Assembly (NCBI RefSeq): GCF_014646815.1
Contig: NZ_BMNZ01000001.1
Coordinates: forward strand, 558,001 to 622,000
DNA length: 64,000 bases
Reading direction: 5' to 3'
Source of the DNA: Terrabacter tumescens
Lineage (GTDB): Bacteria > Actinomycetota > Actinomycetes > Actinomycetales > Dermatophilaceae
Made by a program: the position numbers and the translations under genes. Within the stretch, counting starts at the first letter, position 1, and every line of letters starts with the position of its first letter. The notes beneath the pieces are model-generated. The model searched no databases. It worked only from the letters and a program-made list of their open reading frames with translations, and had not been told where the DNA came from. Positions 36,899 through 45,617 of the stretch are shown piece after piece.

Positions 36899-37359
36899 AG
36901 GCGGTCATCGGTATCGACGCCTGCACCGACCACTGCGTGCACCCGGAGACGGTGCGTCACGTCCGCTCCCGCGCCCTGCCCGAGGGCGACCTGGTCCAGG
37001 TCTCGGCCGTCTTCAAGCTGCTGGGGGACCCGACCCGTGCCAGGCTGCTGTACGCGCTGCTCGAGGCGGGTGAGCTGTGCGTGTGCGACCTCGCCGCCGC
37101 GACCGGTGTCGCCGAGACCACGGTGTCCCAGTCCTTGCGGCTGTTGCGCGCCTCGCGGGTCGTCACCGCCCGGCGCGACGGGCGCCTGATGTACTACCGC
37201 CTCGCGGACGCGCACGTGCGGATCCTGCTCGACCTGACCCGGGAGCACATGACCCACCAGCCCACGACCGAGCTGCCCGCCCCGGTCGAGCCGGTCGAGC
37301 CGGTCGAGCGAGTCGGGCTCGCCCGCACCCGCTCGAAGGCGGCGAGGGCGCGCGCATGA
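36886..37359 (+). CDS. ArsR/SmtB-family metal-sensing repressor
   Basis: The 157-aa winged-helix protein has the ArsR core (VFKLLGDPTRARLLYALLEA, ETTVSQSLRLLRASRVVTAR). Possible metal ligands are the Cys/His cluster near the N-terminus (DACTDHCVH) and the CVCD motif in the DNA-binding region (GELCVCDLAA), reminiscent of CadC/CmtR-type sensors. The tail has a PVE repeat. It is coupled to the CDF transporter by ATGA, so it most likely represses that pair and releases on binding Zn, Cd or Pb (metal inferred). No Shine-Dalgarno is visible, consistent with a leaderless start. Confidence 0.9.
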   Translation: MRSDEAVIGIDACTDHCVHPETVRHVRSRALPEGDLVQVSAVFKLLGDPTRARLLYALLEAGELCVCDLAAATGVAETTVSQSLRLLRASRVVTARRDGRLMYYRLADAHVRILLDLTREHMTHQPTTELPAPVEPVEPVERVGLARTRSKAARARA

Positions 37360-38294
37360 GCCACGGGCACGGTCACGGACACGGACACCGCGGGGGCGTG
37401 TCAGCCGCCGGCGCGCACCGGTGGCGGCTGCAGCTGGCCTTCGGGCTGGTCGCGGTGTTCTTCGTCGTCGAGCTCGTCGTCGGGCTCACGTCGCGGTCGC
37501 TGGCCCTCATCAGCGACGCCGGCCACATGGCGGCCGACGTCGTGGCGCTCGGTGCGGCCCTCGTCGCGACGCGCATCGCGACCCGCAAGGACACAACCGG
37601 GCGGCGGACCTTCGGCTCCTACCGCGCCGAGGTCTTCGCCTCCGGGCTCGCCGTGCTGCTCATGCTCGGAGTCGCCGTCTACATCTGCATCGAGGCGGTC
37701 GGACGCATCGGAGCCGAGCCGGAGGTCGCCTCGGGGCCGATGCTCGTCGTCGGTGCGCTCGGACTGGTCATCAACCTCATCAGCATCGCGCTGCTGCGCG
37801 CCGGCGCGAGCGAGAGCCTCAACGTCAAGGGCGCCTACCTCGAGGTCCTCGCCGACACCTTGGGCTCGGTCGGCGTCATCGCCGCCGCCGTCCTCGTCGG
37901 CAGCACCGGCCGGCCGTGGTGGGACACCGTCGTGGCGCTCGCGATCGCGCTGTTCGTCGCGGTCCGCGCCGTCCTGCTCGGCCGTGAGGTCCTGGCCGTC
38001 CTGGGCCAGCACGCGCCTGCCGGGATGCACCCCGACGAGGCCGAGCGGGCCCTGTCGCAGATCGACGGGGTGGTCGAGGTCCACGACCTGCACGTGTGGA
38101 CGCTGACGTCGGGGATGAACGTCGCGACGGCTCATCTCGTCACCGCCGCCGTGGGGCCGGGGGAGTCCGCCGCCGACACGGCCACGATCCTCGCGCAGGC
38201 GGCGGACGTCATGCGCGAACGCTTCGGCATCGAGCACGCCACGCTGCAGGTCGAGCCCTCCGGGTCCAGCGCCTGCACCCAGACCTCCTGGTGA
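37356..38294 (+). CDS. Cation diffusion facilitator (CDF) metal exporter
   Basis: The 312-aa protein starts with a His-rich metal-binding tail (SHGHGHGHGHRGG). Six transmembrane segments follow with the CDF metal-site residues in SDAGHMAADVVAL (TM2) and EVLADTLGSVGVIAA (TM5), then a cytoplasmic C-terminal domain (VHDLHVWTLTSG). The HxxxD and DxxxD pairs are those of Zn/Cd exporters such as CzcD and ZitB. It is co-transcribed with the ArsR repressor. Confidence 0.94.
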   Translation: MSHGHGHGHGHRGGVSAAGAHRWRLQLAFGLVAVFFVVELVVGLTSRSLALISDAGHMAADVVALGAALVATRIATRKDTTGRRTFGSYRAEVFASGLAVLLMLGVAVYICIEAVGRIGAEPEVASGPMLVVGALGLVINLISIALLRAGASESLNVKGAYLEVLADTLGSVGVIAAAVLVGSTGRPWWDTVVALAIALFVAVRAVLLGREVLAVLGQHAPAGMHPDEAERALSQIDGVVEVHDLHVWTLTSGMNVATAHLVTAAVGPGESAADTATILAQAADVMRERFGIEHATLQVEPSGSSACTQTSW

Positions 38295-38416
38295 CGCCGG
38301 GCGTCGGGGAGGACGATGAGTCGTGGGCCCGGAGCGGGTACGCCGCCACTACGACCACGGCTCGACGCGCTCCCACGCGCCCGGACCGTCCACCGACCAG
38401 CCAGGAGTGATCAGCC

Positions 38417-38743
38417 TTGATCTTCATCACCGCCAAGTTCCCCGTGAGGCCCGAGCACGCCGACGAGTGGCCTGAGATCTCCCGGGCCTTCACCCAGGCA
38501 ACCCGCGCCGAGGACGGCTGCCTGTGGTTCGACTGGTCGCGCAGCCTCGAGGACCCGAACGAGTACGTCCTCGTCGAGGCCTTCCGCGACGACGCGGCCG
38601 GCGGTGCGCACGTCCAGAGCGACCACTTCAGGCAGGCCACCGCCGAGCTGCCCGCCTACCTCGCGGCGACGCCCAGGATCGTCAACACGACGGTCGACGG
38701 GACGGAGTGGTCCGAGCTCGGCGAGATGGCCGTCCAGAAGTAG
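38417..38743 (+). CDS. Antibiotic-biosynthesis-monooxygenase (ABM) domain protein
   Basis: The 108-aa protein has the YgiN-like dimeric ferredoxin fold: IFITAKFPVRPEHADEWPEI, EDGCLWFDWSRSLEDPNEYV, and HFRQATAELPAYLAATPRI. Such proteins act as quinol monooxygenases or small-molecule oxygenases. The substrate is unknown. The start appears to be TTG at 38417, preceded by AGGAG about 10 bases upstream. Confidence 0.85.
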   Translation: MIFITAKFPVRPEHADEWPEISRAFTQATRAEDGCLWFDWSRSLEDPNEYVLVEAFRDDAAGGAHVQSDHFRQATAELPAYLAATPRIVNTTVDGTEWSELGEMAVQK

Positions 38744-38839
38744 CCGAACGGCCACTCGGAGAGCGGGTTTCGCACTCCGGCCGCCCGTCCGCTATGGTCT
38801 ACCTCGCACCCACGGAGCCCCCGTTCCGGAGGTTGGCAG

Positions 38840-38912
38840 GCGGACGTAGCTCAGTTGGTAGAGCGCAACCTTGCCAAGGTTGAGGTCGCCGGTTCGAGCC
38901 CGGTCGTCCGCT
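38840..38912 (+). tRNA. tRNA-Gly (GCC), second copy
   Basis: All 73 bases are identical to the tRNA-Gly at 21651-21723 (anticodon loop TTGCCAA). Here it is a single-gene unit with its own -10-like TATGGT and a terminator. Confidence 0.97.
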
Positions 38913-38917
38913 CCGCT

Positions 38918-38953
38918 GGAAGGGCCCGTCGACTCACGTCGGCGGGCCCTTCC
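38918..38953 (+). terminator. Terminator after tRNA-Gly
   Basis: An 11-bp perfect inverted repeat (GGAAGGGCCCG with CGGGCCCTTCC, 14-nt loop) starts 6 bases after the tRNA. Confidence 0.75.
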
Positions 38954-39046
38954 GCACGTCGGGGCGTATGCCGTCCGGCCCGTCCGAGCGCCGAGCCGAC
39001 CGCCTGTTCGACCGTCGGCAGGCGTGCGGTCCGTAGGCTGTCGCCC

Positions 39047-40015
39047 ATGGCTGCGTCGAGCAAGGCCCCCGCGGAGGAGATCGAGGTCGGCGACCACACG
39101 GTGCGCCTCTCGAGCCCTGACCGCGTCTACTTCTCCGAGCGGGGCGAGACCAAGCGGGACCTCGTCGACTACTACCTCTCCGTCGGGCCGGGCATCGTCA
39201 ACGCGCTGCGGGAGCGCCCGTGCATGCTGCACCGCTTCCCCAAGGGGGTCGACGGTCCCAAGGTGCACCAGAAGCGCCTGCCCGCCGGCGCCCCGCCCTG
39301 GGTCGAGACGGTCCGGCTGCACTTCCCGCGCTACGGCCTGCACGCAGACGAGCTGTGCGTGACCCGCCTCGCCGACGTCATCTGGGCGGTGCAGATGTCG
39401 ACGGTCGAGTTCCACCCGTGGAACAGCCGACGCGCCGACACCGAGAGCCCCGACGAGTGGCGCATCGACCTCGACCCGATGCCCGAGTGCGGCTTCGACA
39501 CGGTCCGGCGAGCAGCCGCCACGACGTACGAGATCCTCGACGAGCTCGGCGCCGTCGGCTGGCCCAAGACGTCCGGCGGGTCCGGGCTGCACGTCTACGT
39601 CCGCATCGCCCCGGACTGGGGGTTCAAGGACGTGCGCCGCGGCGCGCTGGCCTTCGCGCGTGAGGTCGAGCGCCGGCTGCCCGACGACGTCACGACGACG
39701 TGGTGGCGCAAGGACCGCTCGCCGAAGGACCTCTTCGTCGACTACAACCAGAACGCCCGCGACCACACCATCGCCGCCGCCTACAGCGTGCGCGGCAACC
39801 CGCGGGGCACGGTCTCGGCCCCGCTCGCGTGGGACGAGGTCGCCGACGCCGAGCCACAGGACTTCACCATCGCGACCATGCCGGACCGCTACGCGCGCCT
39901 CGGGGACCTCCACGCCGGCATCGACGACGCCGTCTTCGACTTCGCAGCGCTGCTCGAGTGGGCCGACCGCGACGAGCGCGACGGTCAGGCCGTGCCGCCC
40001 GAACCCGACGCATGA
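39047..40015 (+). CDS. LigD-type DNA primase-polymerase (stand-alone polymerase domain)
   Basis: The 322-aa protein is a stand-alone LigD polymerase domain of the archaeo-eukaryotic primase family. Motifs include the metal-binding EWRIDLDPMP, the SGGSGLHVYVRI phosphate-binding segment, LFVDYNQNARDHTIAAAYS and CMLHRFPKGVDG. In bacteria these act with Ku and ligase in non-homologous end joining and gap filling, and actinobacteria often have several unlinked copies. No ku or ligase gene is adjacent. Confidence 0.92.
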   Translation: MAASSKAPAEEIEVGDHTVRLSSPDRVYFSERGETKRDLVDYYLSVGPGIVNALRERPCMLHRFPKGVDGPKVHQKRLPAGAPPWVETVRLHFPRYGLHADELCVTRLADVIWAVQMSTVEFHPWNSRRADTESPDEWRIDLDPMPECGFDTVRRAAATTYEILDELGAVGWPKTSGGSGLHVYVRIAPDWGFKDVRRGALAFAREVERRLPDDVTTTWWRKDRSPKDLFVDYNQNARDHTIAAAYSVRGNPRGTVSAPLAWDEVADAEPQDFTIATMPDRYARLGDLHAGIDDAVFDFAALLEWADRDERDGQAVPPEPDA

Positions 40016-40076
40016 CCCATCTCGACCGACCGCCGCTCCGAACCACCCACCGACACCGCACCACAGAGGAGACCAC

Positions 40077-40559
40077 GTGACCGTCCTGCACGACTTCAAG
40101 GCCACCGCCATCGACGGCCAGGAGGTGTCGCTCGAGGAGTACGCCGGCGACGTCGTCCTCGTCGTCAACACCGCGAGCCAGTGCGGCTACACCCCGCAGC
40201 TCGCTGGACTCGAGACGCTCTACGAGACCTACCGCGCCCAGGGCCTGACCGTCCTCGGCTTCCCGTGCAACCAGTTCGGCGGCCAGGACCCCGGCAGCGA
40301 CGAGGAGATCGGGGCCTTCTGCCAGAAGAACTACGGCGTGACCTTCCCGATGTTCTCCAAGATCGACGTCAACGGCTCCGACGAGCACCCGCTCTACACG
40401 TGGCTCAAGTCCGAGAAGGGTGGCCTGCTCGGCAAGAAGATCAAGTGGAACTTCACGAAGTTCCTCGTCGCCCGCGACGGCACCGTCATCGGTCGCTACT
40501 CGCCGACGACCGAGCCGGCCGACCTCGCCGCCGACATCGAGAAGGCCCTCGCCTCCTAG
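40077..40559 (+). CDS. Glutathione-peroxidase family (thioredoxin-dependent) peroxidase
   Basis: The 160-aa protein has the catalytic Cys in NTASQCGYTPQ, the Gln of FPCNQFGGQDPGS and the WNFTKFLV motif that complete the peroxidase tetrad. A resolving-Cys candidate lies in FPCNQF. Bacterial members with Cys instead of selenocysteine usually reduce peroxides with thioredoxin. GAGGAG lies before the GTG at 40077. Confidence 0.93.
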   Translation: MTVLHDFKATAIDGQEVSLEEYAGDVVLVVNTASQCGYTPQLAGLETLYETYRAQGLTVLGFPCNQFGGQDPGSDEEIGAFCQKNYGVTFPMFSKIDVNGSDEHPLYTWLKSEKGGLLGKKIKWNFTKFLVARDGTVIGRYSPTTEPADLAADIEKALAS

Positions 40560-40575
40560 GCCCTACGATCTGCGG

Positions 40576-41628
40576 GTGGACCACGCCCGCTTCGCCGACC
40601 GGGACGCGCGCGAGGTGCTCGACGTCCGTCACGGCCCGGAAGCCCTCGACGCCATCACGCGTGAGGGCTTCTGGGCCGTCGTGGCCACCTTCGAGGGCGC
40701 CGTGACGGCCGTGCGCTTCGCCGAGGTCACCCCGAGGCCGTATGCCGTGGGCCGGGGTCCCGCGCGGCCGCCGGCTCCCGCCGTGGGCTGGGAACCGCTC
40801 GACCGCCACTGGCGCACGTCGCTCGACCGGACGGCATACGTCCGCGCTGTCGGGGAGGTCCGGGAGCGGATCGCTGCGGGCACCGTCTACCAGGTCAACG
40901 TCTGCCGCGTCCTCAGCCACGAGCTCGACGGCGAAGCGGACCTCGACGGCCTCGATGCGCTTCTGCGACAAGGCAACCCGGCGCCTCACGCTGCGCGCAT
41001 CCGGTGCGACGCGGCCGGTCTCGACGTCGTCAGCGCGTCACCCGAGCTCTTCCTCTCCCGCCGCGACGGGCGTCTGGTGACACGGCCGATCAAGGGGACG
41101 GCCGCCACGGCCGAGCAGATGCTGCCCAAGGACTTCGCCGAGAACGTCATGATCGTCGACCTCATGCGCAACGACGTCTCCGGCGTCTGCGAGCCGGGCA
41201 CGGTGTCGGTGGACGAGCTGTGCGCGGTGGAGGCACACCCCGGTCTCGTGCACCTCGTCTCGACGGTCAGCGGGCGCCTCCGGGACCGCGTCGGCTGGCC
41301 CGAGATCTTCTCTGCCGCCTACCCGCCGGGGTCGGTGTCGGGGGCCCCGAAGTCGAGCGCGCTCGAGGCCATCCACGACCTGGAGACGGCGCCCCGCGGG
41401 CCCTACTGCGGCGCGGTCGGCTGGGTCGACGCCGACCGCGGCGAGGCAGACCTGGCGGTGGGCATCCGCACCTTCTGGGCAGAGCCCGACGACGCCGGTG
41501 GCCGGTGGCTGCGGTTCGGCACCGGCGCCGGGATCACCTGGCACTCGGACCCCGAGGGGGAGTGGGCCGAGACCGAGCTCAAGGCCGCCCGCCTCATCGG
41601 GCTCGCCGCCGGCACTGTGACACCATGA
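40576..41628 (+). CDS. pabB: Aminodeoxychorismate synthase component I
   Basis: The 350-aa chorismate-binding enzyme converts chorismate plus ammonia to 4-amino-4-deoxychorismate for folate synthesis. It has ERIAAGTVYQVN, IKGTAAT with the conserved Lys, RNDVSGVCEPGTV and the GSVSGAPK glycine loop. The N-terminal subdomain is shorter than in anthranilate synthase. It starts with GTG at 40576. With pabC 61 bases downstream it forms the p-aminobenzoate pair. The amidotransferase partner (pabA) is not in the window. Confidence 0.93.
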   Translation: MDHARFADRDAREVLDVRHGPEALDAITREGFWAVVATFEGAVTAVRFAEVTPRPYAVGRGPARPPAPAVGWEPLDRHWRTSLDRTAYVRAVGEVRERIAAGTVYQVNVCRVLSHELDGEADLDGLDALLRQGNPAPHAARIRCDAAGLDVVSASPELFLSRRDGRLVTRPIKGTAATAEQMLPKDFAENVMIVDLMRNDVSGVCEPGTVSVDELCAVEAHPGLVHLVSTVSGRLRDRVGWPEIFSAAYPPGSVSGAPKSSALEAIHDLETAPRGPYCGAVGWVDADRGEADLAVGIRTFWAEPDDAGGRWLRFGTGAGITWHSDPEGEWAETELKAARLIGLAAGTVTP

Positions 41629-41689
41629 ACACTCCCGTCGGGCGCCTCCGGGCGGCCGTCGAGCCACCAGGAAGGGACAGCACCGGCAC

Positions 41690-42535
41690 ATGAGCTCCAC
41701 CACGCGCGTCTGGGTCGACGGCGACCTCGTCGACCCGATCGGCCCTTCCGTCTCCGCCCTCGACCACTCGGTGACGGTCGGCGACGGCGTCTTCGAGACG
41801 GCCAAGATCGCTGCCGGCCAGCCCTTCGCCCTGACGCGCCACCACCGGCGCCTCGAGCGGTCGGCCGCCGGGCTGGGCCTGCCGCCCCTCGACCTGGCGC
41901 TGGTCGACAAGGGCATCGCCGCCGTGCTCGACGGACCCACCATCGACTTCGGCCGGCTGCGCTACAGCGTCACCGGCGGCATCGGTCCGCTCGGATCGGA
42001 CCGTGACGACGCCTCGCTGACCTACATCGTCCTCGCGGCACCTCAGCCGCTCCCGCCGGCGAGCGGCAAGCTCACCGTCGTCCCGTGGACGCGCAACGAG
42101 CGTTCGGCGGTGGTCGGGCTCAAGACGACGTCCTACGCCGAGAACGTCGTCGCCCTGTCGCGCGCCAAGGCCGAGGGCGCCGTCGAGGCCGTCTTCGGCA
42201 ACACCCGCGGCGAGCTCTGCGAGTGCACGGGCAGCAACATCTTCGTCGTCGTCGACGGCGTCGTCCTGACCCCGCCTGCCGACTCGGGCCTGCTGCTCGG
42301 CATCACCCGGGAGCTGACGATCGAGTGGGGTCGCGCCGCCGGGATCGAGATCCGCGAGGAGCCCCTGCCGCTCGAGATCCTGCAGAGCGCCGACGAGGTC
42401 TTCATCACGAGCTCCACGAAGGACGTCCTGCCGATCCACGCCGTCGACGCCCGGACCATGCCGGCCGACCGCCCCGTGACGACCGAGCTGCAGCGGGTCT
42501 TCCGGAGCAACGCCGAGCGGGACTCGAACCCGTGA
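41690..42535 (+). CDS. pabC: Aminodeoxychorismate lyase (class IV PLP enzyme)
   Basis: The 281-aa fold-type IV enzyme has the PLP Lys in VGLKTTSYAENVV, the phosphate-binding ECTGSNIFVVVDG and LLLGITRELTIE. By position after pabB it is most likely PabC, releasing pyruvate to give p-aminobenzoate. A branched-chain or D-amino-acid aminotransferase is the alternative from sequence alone. The stop overlaps the next gene by GTGA. Confidence 0.9.
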   Translation: MSSTTRVWVDGDLVDPIGPSVSALDHSVTVGDGVFETAKIAAGQPFALTRHHRRLERSAAGLGLPPLDLALVDKGIAAVLDGPTIDFGRLRYSVTGGIGPLGSDRDDASLTYIVLAAPQPLPPASGKLTVVPWTRNERSAVVGLKTTSYAENVVALSRAKAEGAVEAVFGNTRGELCECTGSNIFVVVDGVVLTPPADSGLLLGITRELTIEWGRAAGIEIREEPLPLEILQSADEVFITSSTKDVLPIHAVDARTMPADRPVTTELQRVFRSNAERDSNP

Positions 42536-43014
42536 CCGGCCCCGAACCGGGCGGCCCCCGGAACGACGGCACCCCGGTGGACTACTCCGACCGCAACGTG
42601 ACGCTGGACGCCGGTGAGGACCGCTGGGCTTGGCGGGCGCGGCTGCGCAGCAACCGCGCCACCCACCTCGTGTGGCGCACGGCCGTCGGTGTCGTCGGTG
42701 GCCTCGTGACCGTCGCCGGGCTCGTCATGGTGCCGGCACCCGGGCCCGGCTGGCTCGTCGTCTTCTTCGGCCTGCTGATCCTCGCGAGCGAGTTCGAGTT
42801 CGCCCAGCGCTGGCTCGACTTCGCCCGGCACCACGTGAGCCGCTGGAACGACTGGATCATGGGTCAGGCGATCTGGGTGCGCGGCGTCGTCGCGCTCGGC
42901 ACGCTGCTGATCGTGTGGGGCGTCATCTGGGGCTACCTCGCCTGGGCAGGCATCCCGCAGTTCGTCCCGCAGTGGGCCGAGCAGCTGCTGACGCAGGTGC
43001 CGGGCGTCGACTGA
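42532..43014 (+). CDS. TIGR02611 family membrane protein
   Basis: The 160-aa protein has two or three hydrophobic segments and the actinobacterial TIGR02611 signature MVPAPGPGWLVVFFGLLILA followed by SEFEFAQRWLD. The function is unknown. It is translationally coupled to pabC (GTGA), but no link to folate synthesis is known. Confidence 0.88.
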   Translation: MTGPEPGGPRNDGTPVDYSDRNVTLDAGEDRWAWRARLRSNRATHLVWRTAVGVVGGLVTVAGLVMVPAPGPGWLVVFFGLLILASEFEFAQRWLDFARHHVSRWNDWIMGQAIWVRGVVALGTLLIVWGVIWGYLAWAGIPQFVPQWAEQLLTQVPGVD

Positions 43015-43117
43015 CCCGTCGGGGAGAGGTCGTCCCGGGGGCGATTAACGCACCGGCGTCCGCACCGGCTATTGTTTCCCTCCGACGCCCCGACGCCCTG
43101 TCGGCACAGGGGCGCCC

Positions 43118-43191
43118 GGACGTGTAGCTCAGCTGGTTAGAGCGCTCGCTTCACACGCGAGAGGTCAGGGGTTCGAGTCCCTTCACGTCCA
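43118..43191 (+). tRNA. tRNA-Val (CAC)
   Basis: A 74-nt cloverleaf with acceptor GGACGTG/CACGTCC, D arm AGCTCAGCTGGTTAGAGC, anticodon loop TTCACAC (CAC) and T arm GGGTTCGAGTCCC. CCA is not encoded. Confidence 0.97.
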
Positions 43192-43203
43192 CCGAACGAG
43201 AAC

Positions 43204-43236
43204 GAGCCGCACTGCGCAGTCGCAGGGCGGCTCTTC
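43204..43236 (+). terminator. Terminator after tRNA-Val
   Basis: GAGCCGC and GCGGCTC form a 7-bp stem with a 16-nt structured loop, followed by TTCT, 13 bases after the tRNA. Confidence 0.55.
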
Positions 43237-43306
43237 TGCTTCCCGGGCGTCGAGCGGGCGTATGCCGTGTGCCTCGAACCCGCGGCACCCTGGGTCAGTA
43301 GCCGGG

Positions 43307-44080
43307 TCAGTCACCGGGCATCGAGGTGTCGACGGGCACGTCGTCCACCAGCACCACGGCGGGCCGCCAGAAGCAGACGAGGCCCCGGACTGGCAGCGCG
43401 TCGTGCAACGGGTCGGGGTAGAACCACGCGACGTCGGGCGCCCCCTCGACGCCGAGGTAGCTCGCGACCCCCTTGTAGGCGCAGACGGTGTGGTGTGCCG
43501 ACGGCGTGAGCAGGTCCATCCGGACGTCTTCGCGCGGCAGGTACCACCGCACCGGCAGGTGCGTCTCGACGAGCATCGTCGCGCGGTCGGACTCGGCCAC
43601 GGTGACACCACCCATCTCGACGCGGACGTGCCGGCTGCTCCGCAGCACGTCGATGCGCTTGAAGGGGTCGTGGGGATGGCCGATGACCGGCTCGTCCTCC
43701 TCCAACCAGTCGAAGGGGCTCCAGTGCAGCACGACGCGGCCCCCGAGCTCGGGTGCATCGGGCCGGAACGCCACCTCGCCGCGGACGCCCAGGTGCAGCG
43801 ACCGGCCCGGCACCGTGTGCCAGTCGTTGTGGCGCGGGGGCAGCACCGGCGCACGCAGCTCGGGCACGGGCGACAGGTCGTGCTCGGTGAGGTCCAGGTC
43901 GAGATCAGCAGGCGGAACGGCATACCAGGGCACGATGCGGCGCGGCTCGAAGACGAGCATGGCGTCACGCGTGTCGAGGACCGTGCGCCCCTCGAGCACC
44001 GCCCGGATCCGCTTGGGAGATCGGGCGTAGCGCAGCTCGGCGAGACCGCGGAACCACTGCTGCTCCAGGTCGATGGCCAT
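43307..44080 (-). CDS. Tandem DUF427 domain protein
   Basis: The 257-aa protein contains two DUF427 units. The first half has RIRAVLEGRTVLDTRDAMLV and IVPWYAVPPADL. The second has HVRVEMGGVTVAESDRATML, VRWYLPREDVRMDLL, CAYKGVASYLGV and DVAWFYPDPLHDALPVRGLV. The family has a small beta fold of unknown function, common in actinobacteria. The ATG at 44080 is used. It is divergent from the fusion gene that follows. Confidence 0.88.
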   Translation of the reverse strand: MAIDLEQQWFRGLAELRYARSPKRIRAVLEGRTVLDTRDAMLVFEPRRIVPWYAVPPADLDLDLTEHDLSPVPELRAPVLPPRHNDWHTVPGRSLHLGVRGEVAFRPDAPELGGRVVLHWSPFDWLEEDEPVIGHPHDPFKRIDVLRSSRHVRVEMGGVTVAESDRATMLVETHLPVRWYLPREDVRMDLLTPSAHHTVCAYKGVASYLGVEGAPDVAWFYPDPLHDALPVRGLVCFWRPAVVLVDDVPVDTSMPGD

Positions 44081-44243
44081 CACCCAGTGTGCGCCTCCCG
44101 TTCGTGAGGCGACAGCGGAGCGCGCTCGAGGGCCGGTGGGACCAAGGTCTCTGTCGCGGCGCTCCACCCGGGGCGACGATGAACGGGAGAGACCGCGGTG
44201 TGACCGCGTCCGCGCTCGCTCGTCCGCGCGGAGGGAGGACGTC

Positions 44244-45617
44244 ATGGTCGTCTTCGAGGACCGGTGGGACGCCGGTCGGGCGCTGACCGCACGGCTGGCA
44301 TTCCTGCGGGCCCAGGACGTCGTCGTCCTCGGGCTGCCCCGGGGCGGGGTCCCGGTCGCCTCCGTCGTCGCGGAGTCCCTGGACGCCCCGCTCGATGTCA
44401 TCGTCGTGCGCAAGCTCGGCGTCCCGTTCCAGCCGGAGCTCGCGATGGGCGCCATCGGGGAGGGCGGCGTCCGGGTGCTCGACCGGATGCTGCTCGCGCG
44501 CGCCCGGGTCACCGAGGAGGAGCTCGCTGCGGTCGAGGCCCGTGAACGAGCCGTCCTCGACGCTCGGGTCGAGCGGCTGCGCCGTGGTCGTCCGAGGGTG
44601 GACCTGCATGGTCGCGTGGCTGTCGTCGTCGACGACGGGATCGCGACGGGCGCGACCGCACGCGTCGCGTGCCGGGTCGCGCGGCAGCTGGGTGCCGAGC
44701 GCGTCGTGCTGGCCGTGCCGGTCGCCCCGGCCCAGACCCTGCGGGAGCTGCCCGAGGCCGACGCCGTCGTGTGCGTGTCGGCGCCACAGCGCTTCCGGGC
44801 CGTAGGCGCGCACTACGTGGACTTCTCGCCGACGACCGACGACGAGGTCGTCGCCCTGCTCGAGCAGGCCGACCGTCGCGCGCGGGCCGCCGGCACGGGC
44901 GATGCGGCCGGGGCAGGCGACGACCCCGCATCGCACCCCGGATCCGCCACCGACGAGGACGTCGTCGTGCCGGCCGGACGGGTGTCGATCGAGGGGCACC
45001 TTCGACTGCCGGCGCGCGCCACCGGCGTCGTGGTGTTCGCCCACGGCAGCGGGAGCAGCCGGCACAGCCGACGCAACCGCTACGTGGCCGACGTCCTGCA
45101 CGAGGCGGGACTCGGCACGTTGCTCCTCGACCTGCTGACGACCGAGGAGGAGGGTGACCGCGCCGCGGTGTTCGACATCCCGCTGCTCGCGGACCGTCTC
45201 GGGTCCGCGACCGACTGGCTGGCGCGGCGGCCCGACACCGCCTCCTGCGCCATCGGGTACTTCGGGGCGAGCACCGGGGCGGGGGCGGCGCTGTGGGCCG
45301 CCGCCGAGCCCGGTGCGCACATCGCCGCGGTCGTCTCCAGGGGCGGCCGCCCGGACCTCGCCGGCCCGAGGCTGGCAGCCGTCCGCGCCCCGACCCTGCT
45401 CGTCGTCGGCGGCGCCGACCGCGCGGTCCTGGCCCTCAACAGGCGGGCCCGGGAGTCCCTGACCGGGTGCACGAGCGAGCTGGCGGTCGTCCCGGGGGCG
45501 ACCCACCTGTTCGAGGAGCCCGGGACGCTCGCCGAGGCAGCCGCCCTGGCCCGCGACTGGTTCGTCGCCCACCTCGGGGTGGCCTCGTCCGCGACAACCC
45601 GGCGGAGCACGTCATGA
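44244..45617 (+). CDS. Phosphoribosyltransferase fused to a dienelactone-hydrolase-like domain
   Basis: The 457-aa fusion has an N-terminal predicted phosphoribosyltransferase (COG1926-like): LGLPRGGVPVASVVAESLDA, DVIVVRKLGVPFQPELAMGA and the PRPP loop AVVVDDGIATGATARVA near residue 135. The C-terminal half (from about 240) is an alpha/beta-hydrolase: VVFAHGSGSSRHSRRNR, a nucleophile-type GYFGASTGAGAA (Ser in GASTG) and a His in PGATHLFEE. Substrates are unknown. GGGAGGACGTC precedes the ATG. It is coupled by ATGA to an erythromycin-esterase-type gene, a neighbourhood I recall from several bacteria. Confidence 0.88.
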   Translation: MVVFEDRWDAGRALTARLAFLRAQDVVVLGLPRGGVPVASVVAESLDAPLDVIVVRKLGVPFQPELAMGAIGEGGVRVLDRMLLARARVTEEELAAVEARERAVLDARVERLRRGRPRVDLHGRVAVVVDDGIATGATARVACRVARQLGAERVVLAVPVAPAQTLRELPEADAVVCVSAPQRFRAVGAHYVDFSPTTDDEVVALLEQADRRARAAGTGDAAGAGDDPASHPGSATDEDVVVPAGRVSIEGHLRLPARATGVVVFAHGSGSSRHSRRNRYVADVLHEAGLGTLLLDLLTTEEEGDRAAVFDIPLLADRLGSATDWLARRPDTASCAIGYFGASTGAGAALWAAAEPGAHIAAVVSRGGRPDLAGPRLAAVRAPTLLVVGGADRAVLALNRRARESLTGCTSELAVVPGATHLFEEPGTLAEAAALARDWFVAHLGVASSATTRRSTS